Shown: positions 9,331 through 17,755 of the stretch, piece after piece
How the letters are laid out: each line of letters starts with the position of its first letter
Numbering within the stretch: the first letter of the stretch is position 1
Source: Clostridium sp. MSJ-8
GTDB taxonomy: Bacteria; Bacillota; Clostridia; Clostridiales; Clostridiaceae
Direction of reading: 5' to 3'
Assembly: GCF_018918325.1 (NCBI RefSeq)
Contig: NZ_JAHLQH010000031.1
Coordinates: 1 to 41,736, forward strand
DNA length: 41,736 bases
Position numbers and translations under genes: made by a program
The notes under the pieces: model-generated
What the model was told of the DNA's origin: nothing
Databases searched by the model: none
What the model saw: the letters and a program-made list of their open reading frames with translations, nothing else

Positions 9331-9420
9331 GTAAAAAACGGTAAAGCTCCCTTTATAAACGCTATAGTTGTGAACCTTAACAAATTTATAGCATTTAGGG
9401 ATCTTTACCTGTTTTTTATT
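9331..9420 (-). repeat. Long-hairpin element, copy 1 (also sigE terminator)
   Basis: Two arms of about 35 bases (9331-9366 and 9388-9420) pair with a few mismatches and a bulge around a 21-base loop that itself holds a TTGT/ACAA pair. On the minus strand it starts ten bases after sigE and its 3' arm is followed by a T-rich stretch. Its minus-strand sequence (GTAAAGAT..TAAATGCTATAAA..) is clearly related to elements at 14011-14091 and 34141-34227, so it is more than a simple terminator. Confidence 0.75.
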
Positions 9421-9429
9421 GCATTTCCC

Positions 9430-10137
9430 TTATATCATACGGCTTATTTCTTTTTTCAATCTACATATTATCTTTTTTTCTAACCTAGAAATATATGATT
9501 GAGATATTCCTAACATATCAGCAACTTCTTTTTGAGTTTTTTCATTCTTGCCATTTAATCCAAATCTTAATTGTACTATTTCTTTTTCCCTATCATTTAA
9601 ATTTTTTAAAGCAGTAAATAACAACTCCTTGTCCACTTCATCTTCAATAAGATTATAAACTATATCATTTTCAGTTCCCAATATATCTGATAACAATAAT
9701 TCATTACCATCCCAATCAATATTTAGTGGCTCATAAAAAGAAATTTCAGCTTTTACTTTACTATTTCTCCTTAAATACATTAATATTTCATTTTCTATGC
9801 ATCTTGATGCATAAGTAGCTAATTTTATTTTTTTCTCAGGATTAAATGTATTCACTGCTTTGATTAATCCAATAGTACCTACTGATATTAGATCTTCTAT
9901 ATTAACACCTGTATTTTCAAACTTTCTTGCTATATAAACTACTAACCTTAAATTTCTTTCTATTAGTGTATTTCTTATACTTTCATCGCCGTTCATTAAC
10001 TTTAATACAAGCTCTTCTTCTTCTTCCTTACTTAATGGTGCAGGAAGTGCTTCACTCCCTCCAACATAATGAATTCTTTTAGCAGGAGTCACCCTTATCC
10101 TTGCTAATATTCTATTTAGATACATATCTACATTCAT
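9430..10137 (-). CDS. sigE: RNA polymerase sporulation sigma factor SigE
   Basis: Early mother-cell sigma factor, made as an inactive precursor. The 235-residue product has an N-terminal pro-region of about 28 residues ending near [13 protein letters not shown], the usual site cut by SpoIIGA. Region 2 contains [20 protein letters not shown] and [18 protein letters not shown]; region 4 ends with [27 protein letters not shown] lies seven bases before the ATG. It follows spoIIGA by 11 bases, reproducing the spoIIG operon in which the activating protease and its substrate are co-expressed. Confidence 0.97.
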   Translation of the reverse strand: MNVDMYLNRILARIRVTPAKRIHYVGGSEALPAPLSKEEEEELVLKLMNGDESIRNTLIERNLRLVVYIARKFENTGVNIEDLISVGTIGLIKAVNTFNPEKKIKLATYASRCIENEILMYLRRNSKVKAEISFYEPLNIDWDGNELLLSDILGTENDIVYNLIEDEVDKELLFTALKNLNDREKEIVQLRFGLNGKNEKTQKEVADMLGISQSYISRLEKKIICRLKKEISRMI

Positions 10138-10148
10138 ATTTCTGCCTC

Positions 10149-10946
10149 CTAAATTATTCCCCTAGATAATAATGCATTAAAGTCTCCATTTTCACTAAAC
10201 TTCTCATCACATAAACAGATAATTGCTTTTATTTCTCTCCATTTATCATTTCCTTGTCTGATCATAACCTTCTGAACTTTAATACCTTCTAATTTACCCT
10301 TAATACCAACTGCACTATAAGGAATAAAATAAACTTCATCTTTTCCTACTTCTATATCACCTATTAATTCCTTCTCTACCAAGATACAAGGAAGATTAGT
10401 TATTGGCTCTCTCAATTCATTACCTGTATCTAAAAACGCCTTGATTAAATACTGTTTATTATCAATATATAGTTTAATTTGAAATATAAAATTACTCACT
10501 AATGCTCTTTCTTTTATATAGTCACACACTCTTACACTTATACAAAATAACCCCAAAAGAGATGTTGCTATATTCTTAGCAGTATTACTGCCAAGCAATA
10601 AAACATTTTCACTTCTATTACTAATAATGATAATAAACAAACATATTCCAGTTAACATAATAGACAATCCAATAAATATACTAGTTGCCTTTATAACTAT
10701 TTTTATTGATATAAAATTAATAGAAATAGCTATAATAAAACATGCCATTAAAATTACAAAAGGTAATTTTACCAATAGTTTTAATCTAGGAATATAAAAG
10801 ATAATAGAATATAGCCCTCCTATAACAGCTGAACAAATAATCCTCTTGTTATTTGCATTTAATTTCATTATTTTATTTGTTAAATTTATCAAAACAATAT
10901 CAATAATGAAATTCTCCAAAAAAATTACATCTAGATATATCTTCAT
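10149..10946 (-). CDS. spoIIGA: Sigma-E processing peptidase SpoIIGA
   Basis: Membrane-embedded aspartic protease that removes the SigE pro-sequence after a signal from the forespore (SpoIIR in B. subtilis). The first half has about five hydrophobic helices, starting with [13 protein letters not shown] and ending near residue 130-140. The soluble second half carries the catalytic motif [11 protein letters not shown], matching the single Asp of SpoIIGA. Length (265) is normal though the sequence is diverged, as usual in clostridia. AGGAGG is four bases before the ATG. It is co-transcribed with sigE from a promoter of unusual spacing (10976-11008). Confidence 0.95.
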   Translation of the reverse strand: MKIYLDVIFLENFIIDIVLINLTNKIMKLNANNKRIICSAVIGGLYSIIFYIPRLKLLVKLPFVILMACFIIAISINFISIKIVIKATSIFIGLSIMLTGICLFIIIISNRSENVLLLGSNTAKNIATSLLGLFCISVRVCDYIKERALVSNFIFQIKLYIDNKQYLIKAFLDTGNELREPITNLPCILVEKELIGDIEVGKDEVYFIPYSAVGIKGKLEGIKVQKVMIRQGNDKWREIKAIICLCDEKFSENGDFNALLSRGII

Positions 10947-10975
10947 ACATCCTCCTTGTACCTTAGCACAGAAAT

Positions 10976-11008
10976 ATTATACCTTATTTTAATGGTAATT
11001 TTTGTCAT
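10976..11008 (-). promoter_or_regulatory. Putative spoIIG promoter with long spacer
   Basis: On the minus strand ATGACA (11003-11008) is followed after 21 bases by a perfect TATAAT (10976-10981), 29 bases upstream of the spoIIGA start codon. A 21-22 base spacing is the hallmark of the B. subtilis spoIIG promoter, where Spo0A~P bound at the -35 region compensates for it. TTTGTCATT on the opposite strand overlaps the -35 and partly matches a 0A box (TTTGTCGAA). Function is inferred. Confidence 0.6.
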
Positions 11009-11148
11009 TTAATAAGAAGAATATCTATTTTTTATTAGTTATTTTTTGTTAATTTTTTACATTTTATTTGGCTAAATAAATCTTTTATCTTAGAATTTAT
11101 AATAATTCTTTAAAAGAAGAGTGACTCTTTATTTCATATAAACGCAAA

Positions 11149-11177
11149 TAGAGCTAGGTGATAATCACCTAGCTCTA
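11149..11177 (-). terminator. Hairpin after ftsZ
   Basis: A perfect 13-bp stem (TAGAGCTAGGTGA and its complement) with a 3-base loop starts 24 bases after the ftsZ stop. The trailing sequence on the minus strand (TTTGCGTTT) is only moderately T-rich. It separates ftsZ from the spoIIG promoter. Confidence 0.8.
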
Positions 11178-11201
11178 TCTCTAACTACTAAAATATCTTA
11201 A

Positions 11202-12350
11202 TTATTTTTTTCTTCTTCTTAAAAATACCGGAATATCTAAATCATCATCCTCGTCATCAAATGATTTAGTTTCTTCAACTGGTACTTCTGCTTTTACTGG
11301 TTCTTCTGCCTTTGCAGTAGTTGAAGCTATTTCTTCTTTTATTTGTGTAGATATTGTATTCTTAACTTCTTCAACTTTTTCAGCACCTTGTTCTCCTTCT
11401 GCTTCAAAACCTGTAGCAATAACTGTTATTCTTATTTCATCATTTAATGTTTCATCAATAACAGCACCAAATATAATATTAGCATCTGGATCAGCTGATT
11501 CTCTAACAACATCTGCTGCTTCATAAACCTCTAAAGCACCTAAATCTGCTCCACCTGTAAAGTTTAATATAACACCTGTAGCTCCATCTATAGATGTTTC
11601 TAATAAAGGTGATGATATTGCTTCTTTTACTGCATCAGAAGCTCTATTTTCTCCTTTACCATATCCAACTCCCATATGTGCTAAACCTTTATCTAACATT
11701 ACTGCTTTTATATCAGCAAAATCCGCATTGACAACTCCAGGAATTGTGATAAGGTCTGATATTGCTTGAACACCTCTTCTTAAAACATCATCTGCTAATT
11801 TAAACGAATCTAATAAAGTTGTTTTTTTATCAGCCATACTTAATAATTTTTCATTTGGTATTATAACAAGTGTATCAACTTTTTCTTTTAATTTAGCAAT
11901 ACCCATTTCAGCATGTCTCATTCTTCTTTTTCCTTCGAATGGGAATGGCTTAGTTACAACTCCTACTGTTAAAATATCTAATGATTTAGCTATTTCCGCT
12001 ACTACTGGTGCAGCTCCTGTACCAGTTCCACCACCCATACCAGCAGTAATAAATACCATATTAGCACCTTTTATTGCAGCTGTTATCTCTTCTCTACTTT
12101 CTTCTGCTGCCTTCTGTCCTATTTCAGGATTAGCCCCAGCTCCAAGTCCCTTTGTAAGCTTCTCTCCTATTTGGATTTTTTGATTAGCATGAGATAACAT
12201 TAAAGCTTGTTTATCTGTATTAATAGCGATAAATTCAACATTCTTTAACCCTTCAACTATCATTCTATTAACGGCGTTACTACCTCCGCCACCGCAACCT
12301 ACTACTTTTATATTCGTTAATTCTTGTACATCAACTTCAAAATCCAACAA
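11202..12350 (-). CDS. ftsZ: Cell division protein FtsZ
   Basis: Tubulin-like GTPase that polymerises into the division ring. Visible parts in 382 residues: [13 protein letters not shown] near 18-29, the tubulin signature [12 protein letters not shown], the T7 catalytic loop [11 protein letters not shown], a Glu/Lys/Ala-rich flexible linker from about 320, and the C-terminal peptide [11 protein letters not shown] that binds FtsA and other partners. The start codon is TTG, eight bases after AGGAGG; the next codon is also TTG. It follows ftsA by 14 bases, and the ribosome-binding site abuts the ftsA stop, so the two are coupled. Confidence 0.98.
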   Translation of the reverse strand: MLDFEVDVQELTNIKVVGCGGGGSNAVNRMIVEGLKNVEFIAINTDKQALMLSHANQKIQIGEKLTKGLGAGANPEIGQKAAEESREEITAAIKGANMVFITAGMGGGTGTGAAPVVAEIAKSLDILTVGVVTKPFPFEGKRRMRHAEMGIAKLKEKVDTLVIIPNEKLLSMADKKTTLLDSFKLADDVLRRGVQAISDLITIPGVVNADFADIKAVMLDKGLAHMGVGYGKGENRASDAVKEAISSPLLETSIDGATGVILNFTGGADLGALEVYEAADVVRESADPDANIIFGAVIDETLNDEIRITVIATGFEAEGEQGAEKVEEVKNTISTQIKEEIASTTAKAEEPVKAEVPVEETKSFDDEDDDLDIPVFLRRRKK

Positions 12351-12364
12351 ATTATACTCCTCCT

Positions 12365-13624
12365 TTAGAACAGCTTATGGAAAAAATTTTTAATCTTAGA
12401 AATTACTCCACTGCTCTCTTCCTCAAAATCTATTTCATCAATACACTCTTTTTCTTGATCTATTATATCTTTTGCGTGTACTTCACTCACTTCTGTATTT
12501 ATTAAAGATAATCTATCAAACACTTCCTTAAGCATAGCTAATGAAGATAAATTAGATAAATCTTTCATCTGCAAATAACTATTATCAGCAATAGTCACCT
12601 TAAAATCTATATTATCTTTTACTAGTTCGGAAATATTTTCATAATAAGTTATACCACTACCATAAATAATTATACTACACATTCCCTCACAAAAGGAAGT
12701 ATTTTTTATAGTTTTATTAACATAACTCAAAATTTCTTCTAATCTAGCTTTTACAACTTCATAAAATAGTGATTTCGAAATACTGCTTGTACCAACATTC
12801 ATAATATCTTCGTCTTCTTTATTTACAGACAACGAATAATAATTAGTACTTATTATTTTCTTTATATTTTCAGCCTCACTAATTCCAAGTTTTGCACATA
12901 TTGATAAATCTCTTGTAATATTATCTCCACCTAACGGAACATAATCTATGTACTTTAATACACCATTTCTAAATATTGCAATGTCAGAAGTTTCTGCCCC
13001 TATATCTACTAAAACTTTTACTCCCATAGAACTTCTACCTTGTAAAAAGATATTTCTGCAAGCTAAAGCATTTACAATAAATCCTTTAAATTCATATCCA
13101 GAATTCACAACAATATCTTTAAACTTCTGAAGTTCTTCAGTTTTTCCTATTATAATCGAAACATTAATGCCAAAAGTTTCTCCTATCCACCCTACAACAT
13201 TATCATCATAAACTATTTTTTCATCTACTATGTAATAATTTATTGTAACATCAACTATTTCTTCACCATCTAATAGATTTACCTGAGACTTAGCTCTTCC
13301 AATTGCTTTTTTTATGTCTTTTCCTCGGATTTTCCCATAACTTAGCTTAATCTTGCCAGTACCTTCTGTTATACGAAGATTATTACATGATATTCCAACA
13401 TATATATTTTTAATGTCTTCAGCCGTCTTTTTTGCTAACTTTTCAACTACTTCTTTAAATGCTTCTTGACACGATTCCTCGTCTTCTATAAGGCCCTTTT
13501 TTATACCACGAGAACTTACACAAGTAGTCCCAATGATATCAAATTCATCCTCTTTTCCTTTTCCTAAAGAAGCAGAAATTTTATTACTACCAAAATCCAC
13601 AGTTGATAATAAGATTTCTTGCAT
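12365..13624 (-). CDS. ftsA: Cell division protein FtsA
   Basis: Actin-like protein that anchors FtsZ filaments to the membrane. The 419-residue product starts [21 protein letters not shown] (first nucleotide-binding loop), has the second phosphate motif [13 protein letters not shown] and the adenosine motif [14 protein letters not shown], and ends in an amphipathic helix [14 protein letters not shown] typical of the membrane-targeting sequence. The sequence is diverged from Bacillus FtsA, as in clostridia. GGGAA precedes the ATG, with AGGAGG further back. An extended -10 promoter lies about 90 bases upstream. Confidence 0.93.
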   Translation of the reverse strand: MQEILLSTVDFGSNKISASLGKGKEDEFDIIGTTCVSSRGIKKGLIEDEESCQEAFKEVVEKLAKKTAEDIKNIYVGISCNNLRITEGTGKIKLSYGKIRGKDIKKAIGRAKSQVNLLDGEEIVDVTINYYIVDEKIVYDDNVVGWIGETFGINVSIIIGKTEELQKFKDIVVNSGYEFKGFIVNALACRNIFLQGRSSMGVKVLVDIGAETSDIAIFRNGVLKYIDYVPLGGDNITRDLSICAKLGISEAENIKKIISTNYYSLSVNKEDEDIMNVGTSSISKSLFYEVVKARLEEILSYVNKTIKNTSFCEGMCSIIIYGSGITYYENISELVKDNIDFKVTIADNSYLQMKDLSNLSSLAMLKEVFDRLSLINTEVSEVHAKDIIDQEKECIDEIDFEEESSGVISKIKNFFHKLF

Positions 13625-13712
13625 TTCCCTTCTAGTCCCTCCTCATAATCATCTTAAAAGTAAGACAATATACCAACATACCTTATAATTAACTTTGTTA
13701 ATTTTATATTAT

Positions 13713-13721
13713 ATTATAGCA
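13713..13721 (-). promoter_or_regulatory. Putative ftsA extended -10 promoter
   Basis: On the minus strand TGCTATAAT gives a perfect TATAAT with the TGn extension, 89 bases upstream of the ftsA start codon. No convincing -35 is present, which is common with an extended -10. Confidence 0.5.
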
Positions 13722-13804
13722 TACTTTTTATTAAAAAATCATAATAATAATTAAAGTTTTTTATATTTTTATACTTGTTCTTGTAAACTTTTTATAAACA
13801 TAAA

Positions 13805-13841
13805 AAAATCGCTAAAGCAACTTTATGAAGACATCAATTTT
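13805..13841 (-). repeat. Small hairpin repeat, copy B
   Basis: On the minus strand AAAATTG and CGATTTT enclose a smaller hairpin (TAAAG/CTTTA), and the whole is followed by T-rich sequence. The arms and the GATGTCTTC segment match the element at 3311-3355. A related GCATAAGG string lies at 13850-13858. It sits in the 534-base gap between pilT and ftsA. Confidence 0.45.
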
Positions 13842-14010
13842 ATTAAAACCTTATGCCAAGTTCTAAAACTTGTTTTTTTGGTTCTGTCACAGCACCATTT
13901 TCTTTTTTCACTCTTTATATAGTATGCTCTAACATTACTTAAATACTATATCTAAGATACCTATCCACAACTACAAACAAAATATAATTTCCTAAAGATG
14001 TACAAAAATA

Positions 14011-14091
14011 AAAATAGTAAAGATGACATAAAACATGCTATTTTATATAAGCTTTAGTGATTTTATAGCATTTATTCATCTTTACTATTTT
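14011..14091 (-). repeat. Long-hairpin element, copy 2 (also pilT terminator)
   Basis: A perfect 16-bp outer stem (14011-14026 with 14076-14091) continues, after a 3-base bulge, into a second stem TGCTAT/ATAGCA. On the minus strand it starts about 67 bases after pilT and its 3' arm ends in TTTTATTTTTG. The sequence TAAATGCTATAAA-TCACTAAAGCTT links it to copies 1 and 3. Confidence 0.8.
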
Positions 14092-14158
14092 TTGTTCTAT
14101 AAAAAATGCTTAATAATAGTATATTATTTAGAACATAAAATAACTTATATTAATCATT

Positions 14159-15214
14159 TTATCTATTCATTAGTTTTAATAACATTTCTTTATCAACTGC
14201 AAAATTCATAGCACTTTCTTGAGAAATAACCATATTCTTATATAATTCAGCAAGTGCCATATCCATAGTTCTCATTCCATACTTAACACCAGTTTGTACA
14301 GAAGATTCTATTTGATATGTTTTACCTTCTCTTATAAGATTTTGTATTGCAGGTGTAATTGCCATTATTTCAAGTGCAGCAACTCTTCCTTTCCCATCTA
14401 TTGTTTCAACTAATTGTTGAGATATAACTCCTTGAAGAACCGCTGCTAATTGTGTTCTAATCTGTCCTTGTTGATGTGGTGGGAACACGTCAATAATTCT
14501 ATCTATTGTTTTATCTGCACCAATTGTGTGTAACGTAGAAAAAACTAAGTGTCCTGTTTCTGCTGCTGTTATTGCTATAGAAATTGTTTCGAAGTCTCTC
14601 ATTTCTCCTACTAGTATAACATCAGGGTCTTCTCTTAATACTGCTCTTAATGCATTTGCATAACTATCTGTATCTTCTCCAATTTCTCTTTGGTTTACAA
14701 TAGCTTTATTATGAGTATGAACATATTCTATAGGATCTTCTAATGTTACTATATGACATGGTTTAGACATATTAATTTCGTTAATCATAGCTGCAAGAGT
14801 TGTAGACTTACCACTTCCTGTAGGTCCTGTAACTAAAACAAGTCCTCTTCTTTTTCTACAGAAATCTTTAAATATTCTAGGATGTTTCAATTCATCAAGA
14901 GTAGGAATATGAATAGTTAAATATCTCATAACTATCGCTATAGTTCCTTTTTGTTTAAATACATTAACTCTGAATCTACCTGCTCCTTGAACTTCATATG
15001 ATAAATCATATTCTCCTATTTTGTTAAATTCCTCAAATCTTCTACCTAAAATCTCCATAGCAAAATCTTTTGTTTGCTGTGGTGTTAAATTTTCTTTTCC
15101 TATTGCTGTTAATACACCATTTACCCTTACTTTAGGTGGTATTCCTACTGATAAATGAATATCAGATGCTTTAAGTTCAATTGTTTTAAGTAATAAATCA
15201 TTTAATAAGTACAT
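14159..15214 (-). CDS. pilT: Type IV pilus retraction ATPase PilT
   Basis: Hexameric secretion-type ATPase that retracts type IV pili and drives twitching/gliding in clostridia. The 351-residue product starts KASDIHLSVGIPPKVRVNG, has Walker A GPTGSGKST (130-138), the Asp/His boxes TLEDPIEYVH and HLVFSTLHT, and Walker B ILVGEMRD near 200-207. The IRTQLAAVLQGVISQQL stretch is typical of PilT rather than of PilB. Length is normal. It stands alone between sigK and ftsA with its own terminator; no pilin gene is nearby. A pilT beside ftsA-ftsZ is, from memory, also found in C. perfringens. Confidence 0.95.
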   Translation of the reverse strand: MYLLNDLLLKTIELKASDIHLSVGIPPKVRVNGVLTAIGKENLTPQQTKDFAMEILGRRFEEFNKIGEYDLSYEVQGAGRFRVNVFKQKGTIAIVMRYLTIHIPTLDELKHPRIFKDFCRKRRGLVLVTGPTGSGKSTTLAAMINEINMSKPCHIVTLEDPIEYVHTHNKAIVNQREIGEDTDSYANALRAVLREDPDVILVGEMRDFETISIAITAAETGHLVFSTLHTIGADKTIDRIIDVFPPHQQGQIRTQLAAVLQGVISQQLVETIDGKGRVAALEIMAITPAIQNLIREGKTYQIESSVQTGVKYGMRTMDMALAELYKNMVISQESAMNFAVDKEMLLKLMNR

Positions 15215-15271
15215 CTATATTTCCCCCATCTATTCACAATGTATATGTTTACCTAATAGTTTAATTCTATA

Positions 15272-15317
15272 AACAAAGCTAAATCCCTCTAATTTTACAG
15301 AAAAACTTAGCCTTGTT
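15272..15317 (-). terminator. Hairpin terminator after sigK
   Basis: An 11-bp stem (AACAAGGCTAA with TTAGCTTTGTT on the minus strand, one G-U pair) closes a 24-base loop, followed by TTATAG. It begins 14 bases after the sigK stop and separates sigK from pilT. Confidence 0.65.
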
Positions 15318-15331
15318 TTTATTTTACTATA

Positions 15332-16030
15332 TTATTCATAATAATGCATTGCTTTTTGTAATTTTTTTAATGCCTTTTTCTCTATTCTAGAAACATAAGA
15401 ACGAGAAATGTTTAATATTCCTGCTATTTCCCTTTGAGTCATACACCTACCATTATCTAATCCATATCTCATTATTATAATATTATATTCTCTCCTAGAA
15501 AGTATTTCTTTCATTTTGTTATATAATGATTTTATCTCTATATTGTTTTCTACTTTTTCCATAACAGAATCCTTATCACTACTTAGAATATCAATAAGAC
15601 ATATTTCATTGCCCTCCCTATCGATTCCTATAGGATCTTGAAGGTATACCTCACTTTTTTGTTTCTTATTATTTCTAAATAGCATAAGTATTTCATTTTC
15701 TATGCATCTTGAGGCATATGTTGCAAGTCTAGTTCCTTTTGAATAATCAAAAGAATCTATTGCTTTAATAAGTCCTACTGTTCCAATAGATATTAATTCA
15801 TCCACATCTTTGCATGAAAATGAATATTTTTTTACTATATGTGCAACTAATCTTAGATTTCTTTCGATTAATATTCCTTTTGCATCCTTGTCTCCTTCTT
15901 TTAATCTTTTTAGATACATCTCTTCTTCTTCTTCTTCTAGTGGTAATGGAAATGTATTGTTTCCATTTATATACCCTGTTAAAAAGACAGTATTGGATAT
16001 TATCTCAAGAAAATTAGTCAATAATAACAC
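15332..16030 (-). CDS. sigK: RNA polymerase sporulation sigma factor SigK (pro-SigK, uninterrupted)
   Basis: Late mother-cell sigma factor made as a precursor. The 232-residue product has a hydrophobic pro-region of about 20 residues (LEIISNTVFLTGYINGNNTF), then PLPLEEEEEE, region 2 with DVDELISIGTVGLIKAIDSF and [14 protein letters not shown], and region 4 ending REIAGILNISRSYVSRIEKK. The gene is continuous, so no skin excision is needed here, unlike B. subtilis 168 and C. difficile. The start is GTG, six bases after GGGAGG. It lies 85 bases after a penicillin-binding protein gene and may share its transcript. Confidence 0.96.
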   Translation of the reverse strand: MLLLTNFLEIISNTVFLTGYINGNNTFPLPLEEEEEEMYLKRLKEGDKDAKGILIERNLRLVAHIVKKYSFSCKDVDELISIGTVGLIKAIDSFDYSKGTRLATYASRCIENEILMLFRNNKKQKSEVYLQDPIGIDREGNEICLIDILSSDKDSVMEKVENNIEIKSLYNKMKEILSRREYNIIIMRYGLDNGRCMTQREIAGILNISRSYVSRIEKKALKKLQKAMHYYE

Positions 16031-16115
16031 TTTTTGCCTCCCTTGAGTGCTTAATATATATTATTCACCTTACTTGATTTTTATATCCATTTTAATGACA
16101 TTTCCTTTAATTTTA

Positions 16116-17702
16116 TTAGTTTATTAGACTTTTTACTATTTGAGAAAATATAGGTGCTGCAGTATTACCTCCACCTAGTTCTATTCCTTCATCAGTATCT
16201 ATCATATCTGGCACAAAAACTATCATAGTATATTCTATATTATTTAATTCAAAGTATCCTATAAACCAACCATGAGTACTATTTCCTTTACCACTTGTTG
16301 CTGATCCTGTTTTTCCCCCTATAGTAACTCCCTCTACCTGTGCATATTGTCCTGTTCCTTTTTCAACAACATCTTCCATAGCTCTTTTTATCTGAAGAGA
16401 AGTAATTTTTGAAAAAACTTGTTTTTTATAAGTATTAAATTCTTCAATTATATTACCTTCATTATCTAAAATTCCATCTATTATATAAGGTTTTACATAT
16501 TCACCATTGTTAACAATAGAATTAACTGCACCTAACATCTGAACCGGAGTAACTGTTAAGCATTGTCCTATAGAAATATTACTTAAACCAACTTCTTCCT
16601 TTGGTTTAACACCTTCTACTTCATCTTCTAGATTCAGCACCTTATCAAACAAATTCAATTCACCACAATATCTCATTAATTCATCATATCCTACTTTCTG
16701 ACCTATTTTACTAAAAGTATCATTACATGATTTAATAAGTGCTTCTGTAACATTAATATACCCATGTACATTTTTATCATTGCACACACTTCCATTACAA
16801 TAATAAACATCATTCATAGTTATAAGCCCATCTTCTAATGCTGGAATAAGTGTTATTAGTTTAAATATTGATCCCGGCTCATATCCTATTCCTCCAGCTC
16901 CAATACATATATTAGCTTCGCTTTCTTTTTTTTCTGTAAGTGCTCTTATTTTGCCAGTTTTACTCTCCATAAGAATTACTCCAATATTATCTAACGAATT
17001 AAATTTACCTGAATTAATTACATTATCTATACTATCTTGCAATCTATAATCTAATGTTAATTTAATATTTTTATTATTATCTGTATTTATAATGTCTCTA
17101 TCTTCATATATTGAATCTTTATTTAACTCAAATTCTCTCTTAGGAATTTTATTATATAATATTGTTTGTTTTATAACTTCTTGAAGTGATCCTTTTTTAT
17201 ATTCTTTATCAAGTTCTATTGTTCCTAAGTAATTGACAATATTCCAATAATAAGAATTCTTTTTTGTAGTTTTCTTATAAGTATATATGCCCTTTATACT
17301 TTTTAATTTGTTAATCTTATTATATGCTTCTTCTGATATCTTATAATAACTCTTGCCGCTTCCTTCAATAACACATTGAAAATTAAAATCCTTTATTTCT
17401 TCTTTCATTATATAATTAAGTGCAATTAGAGACTCTATTGACTTCTTATAACTATTTAAACTAAAGGGTCTTACATTAAATACCACTACATATTCTGTAC
17501 TTGATTGTAACAATTCATTACAATTAGTATCATAAATAAGATATCTAAATTCACTTGTTGATTCTAATTGATTGTCATTAAATTCACTTGTTACAACAGT
17601 TGTAGGATATGCTTGTAATTTAAACAATCTAATAGCCAATATAAACAATACACCATAAAAAATATATAAAATTATCTTAATTCTTCTTTTATCTTTTAAA
17701 AT
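16116..17702 (-). CDS. Class B penicillin-binding protein (transpeptidase), apparent AUU start
   Basis: Membrane-anchored D,D-transpeptidase that cross-links peptidoglycan. Taken from an ATT codon at 17702 it has 528 residues: a basic tail MLKDKRRIK, a membrane helix to about residue 29, a dimerisation domain, then the transpeptidase domain with SIFK (Ser278, Lys281), SCN (325-327) and KTG (464-466). No PASTA domains. No ATG, GTG or TTG follows the ribosome-binding site at a usable distance. The first TTG in frame (17648) would remove half the anchor and has no ribosome-binding site, while ATT lies eight bases after AGGAGG. A base error ATG to ATT is the alternative. It lies between trhP and sigK, so it could be sporulation-linked like SpoVD or be the FtsI of division; I cannot tell. 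Confidence 0.85.
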   Translation of the reverse strand: MLKDKRRIKIILYIFYGVLFILAIRLFKLQAYPTTVVTSEFNDNQLESTSEFRYLIYDTNCNELLQSSTEYVVVFNVRPFSLNSYKKSIESLIALNYIMKEEIKDFNFQCVIEGSGKSYYKISEEAYNKINKLKSIKGIYTYKKTTKKNSYYWNIVNYLGTIELDKEYKKGSLQEVIKQTILYNKIPKREFELNKDSIYEDRDIINTDNNKNIKLTLDYRLQDSIDNVINSGKFNSLDNIGVILMESKTGKIRALTEKKESEANICIGAGGIGYEPGSIFKLITLIPALEDGLITMNDVYYCNGSVCNDKNVHGYINVTEALIKSCNDTFSKIGQKVGYDELMRYCGELNLFDKVLNLEDEVEGVKPKEEVGLSNISIGQCLTVTPVQMLGAVNSIVNNGEYVKPYIIDGILDNEGNIIEEFNTYKKQVFSKITSLQIKRAMEDVVEKGTGQYAQVEGVTIGGKTGSATSGKGNSTHGWFIGYFELNNIEYTMIVFVPDMIDTDEGIELGGGNTAAPIFSQIVKSLIN

Positions 17703-17707
17703 AAAAA

Positions 17708-17746
17708 TCGCCTCCTATATCTATATATTTTAGACATAAAAGGCGA
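17708..17746 (-). promoter_or_regulatory. Hairpin that hides the ribosome-binding site of the PBP gene
   Basis: On the minus strand TCGCCTTTTAT pairs with ATAGGAGGCGA (11 bp, two U-G pairs) around a 17-base loop that can add TCTA/TAGA. The 3' arm contains the whole AGGAGG of the downstream gene, and the stem is followed by TTTTTATTTT, which includes the proposed ATT start. It can thus act as the terminator of the trhP transcript and as a block on PBP translation. Confidence 0.65.
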
Positions 17747-17755
17747 ATTCTATTC

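Larger units (their letters stand above)
13625..14158. other. 534-base intergenic region pilT-ftsA
   Basis: No open reading frame with a ribosome-binding site is seen on either strand. From the pilT side it holds the long-hairpin element copy 2 (14011-14091), a stretch with short hairpins including CAAGTT/AACTTG and a GGTGCTGTGACAG segment (about 13840-13900), small hairpin repeat copy B (13805-13841) and the ftsA promoter (near 13715). Confidence 0.6.

Noticed and set aside
13950..13980. DnaA box-like CTATCCACA and a possible origin
   Set aside because: A single near-match in AT-rich DNA, with no cluster of boxes and no dnaA or dnaN nearby; chance is sufficient.
15810..16046. Two overlapping plus-strand frames inside sigK
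   Set aside because: They are antisense to the conserved SigK N-terminal region, rich in Leu/Ser from reverse-read acidic codons, with no ribosome-binding site.
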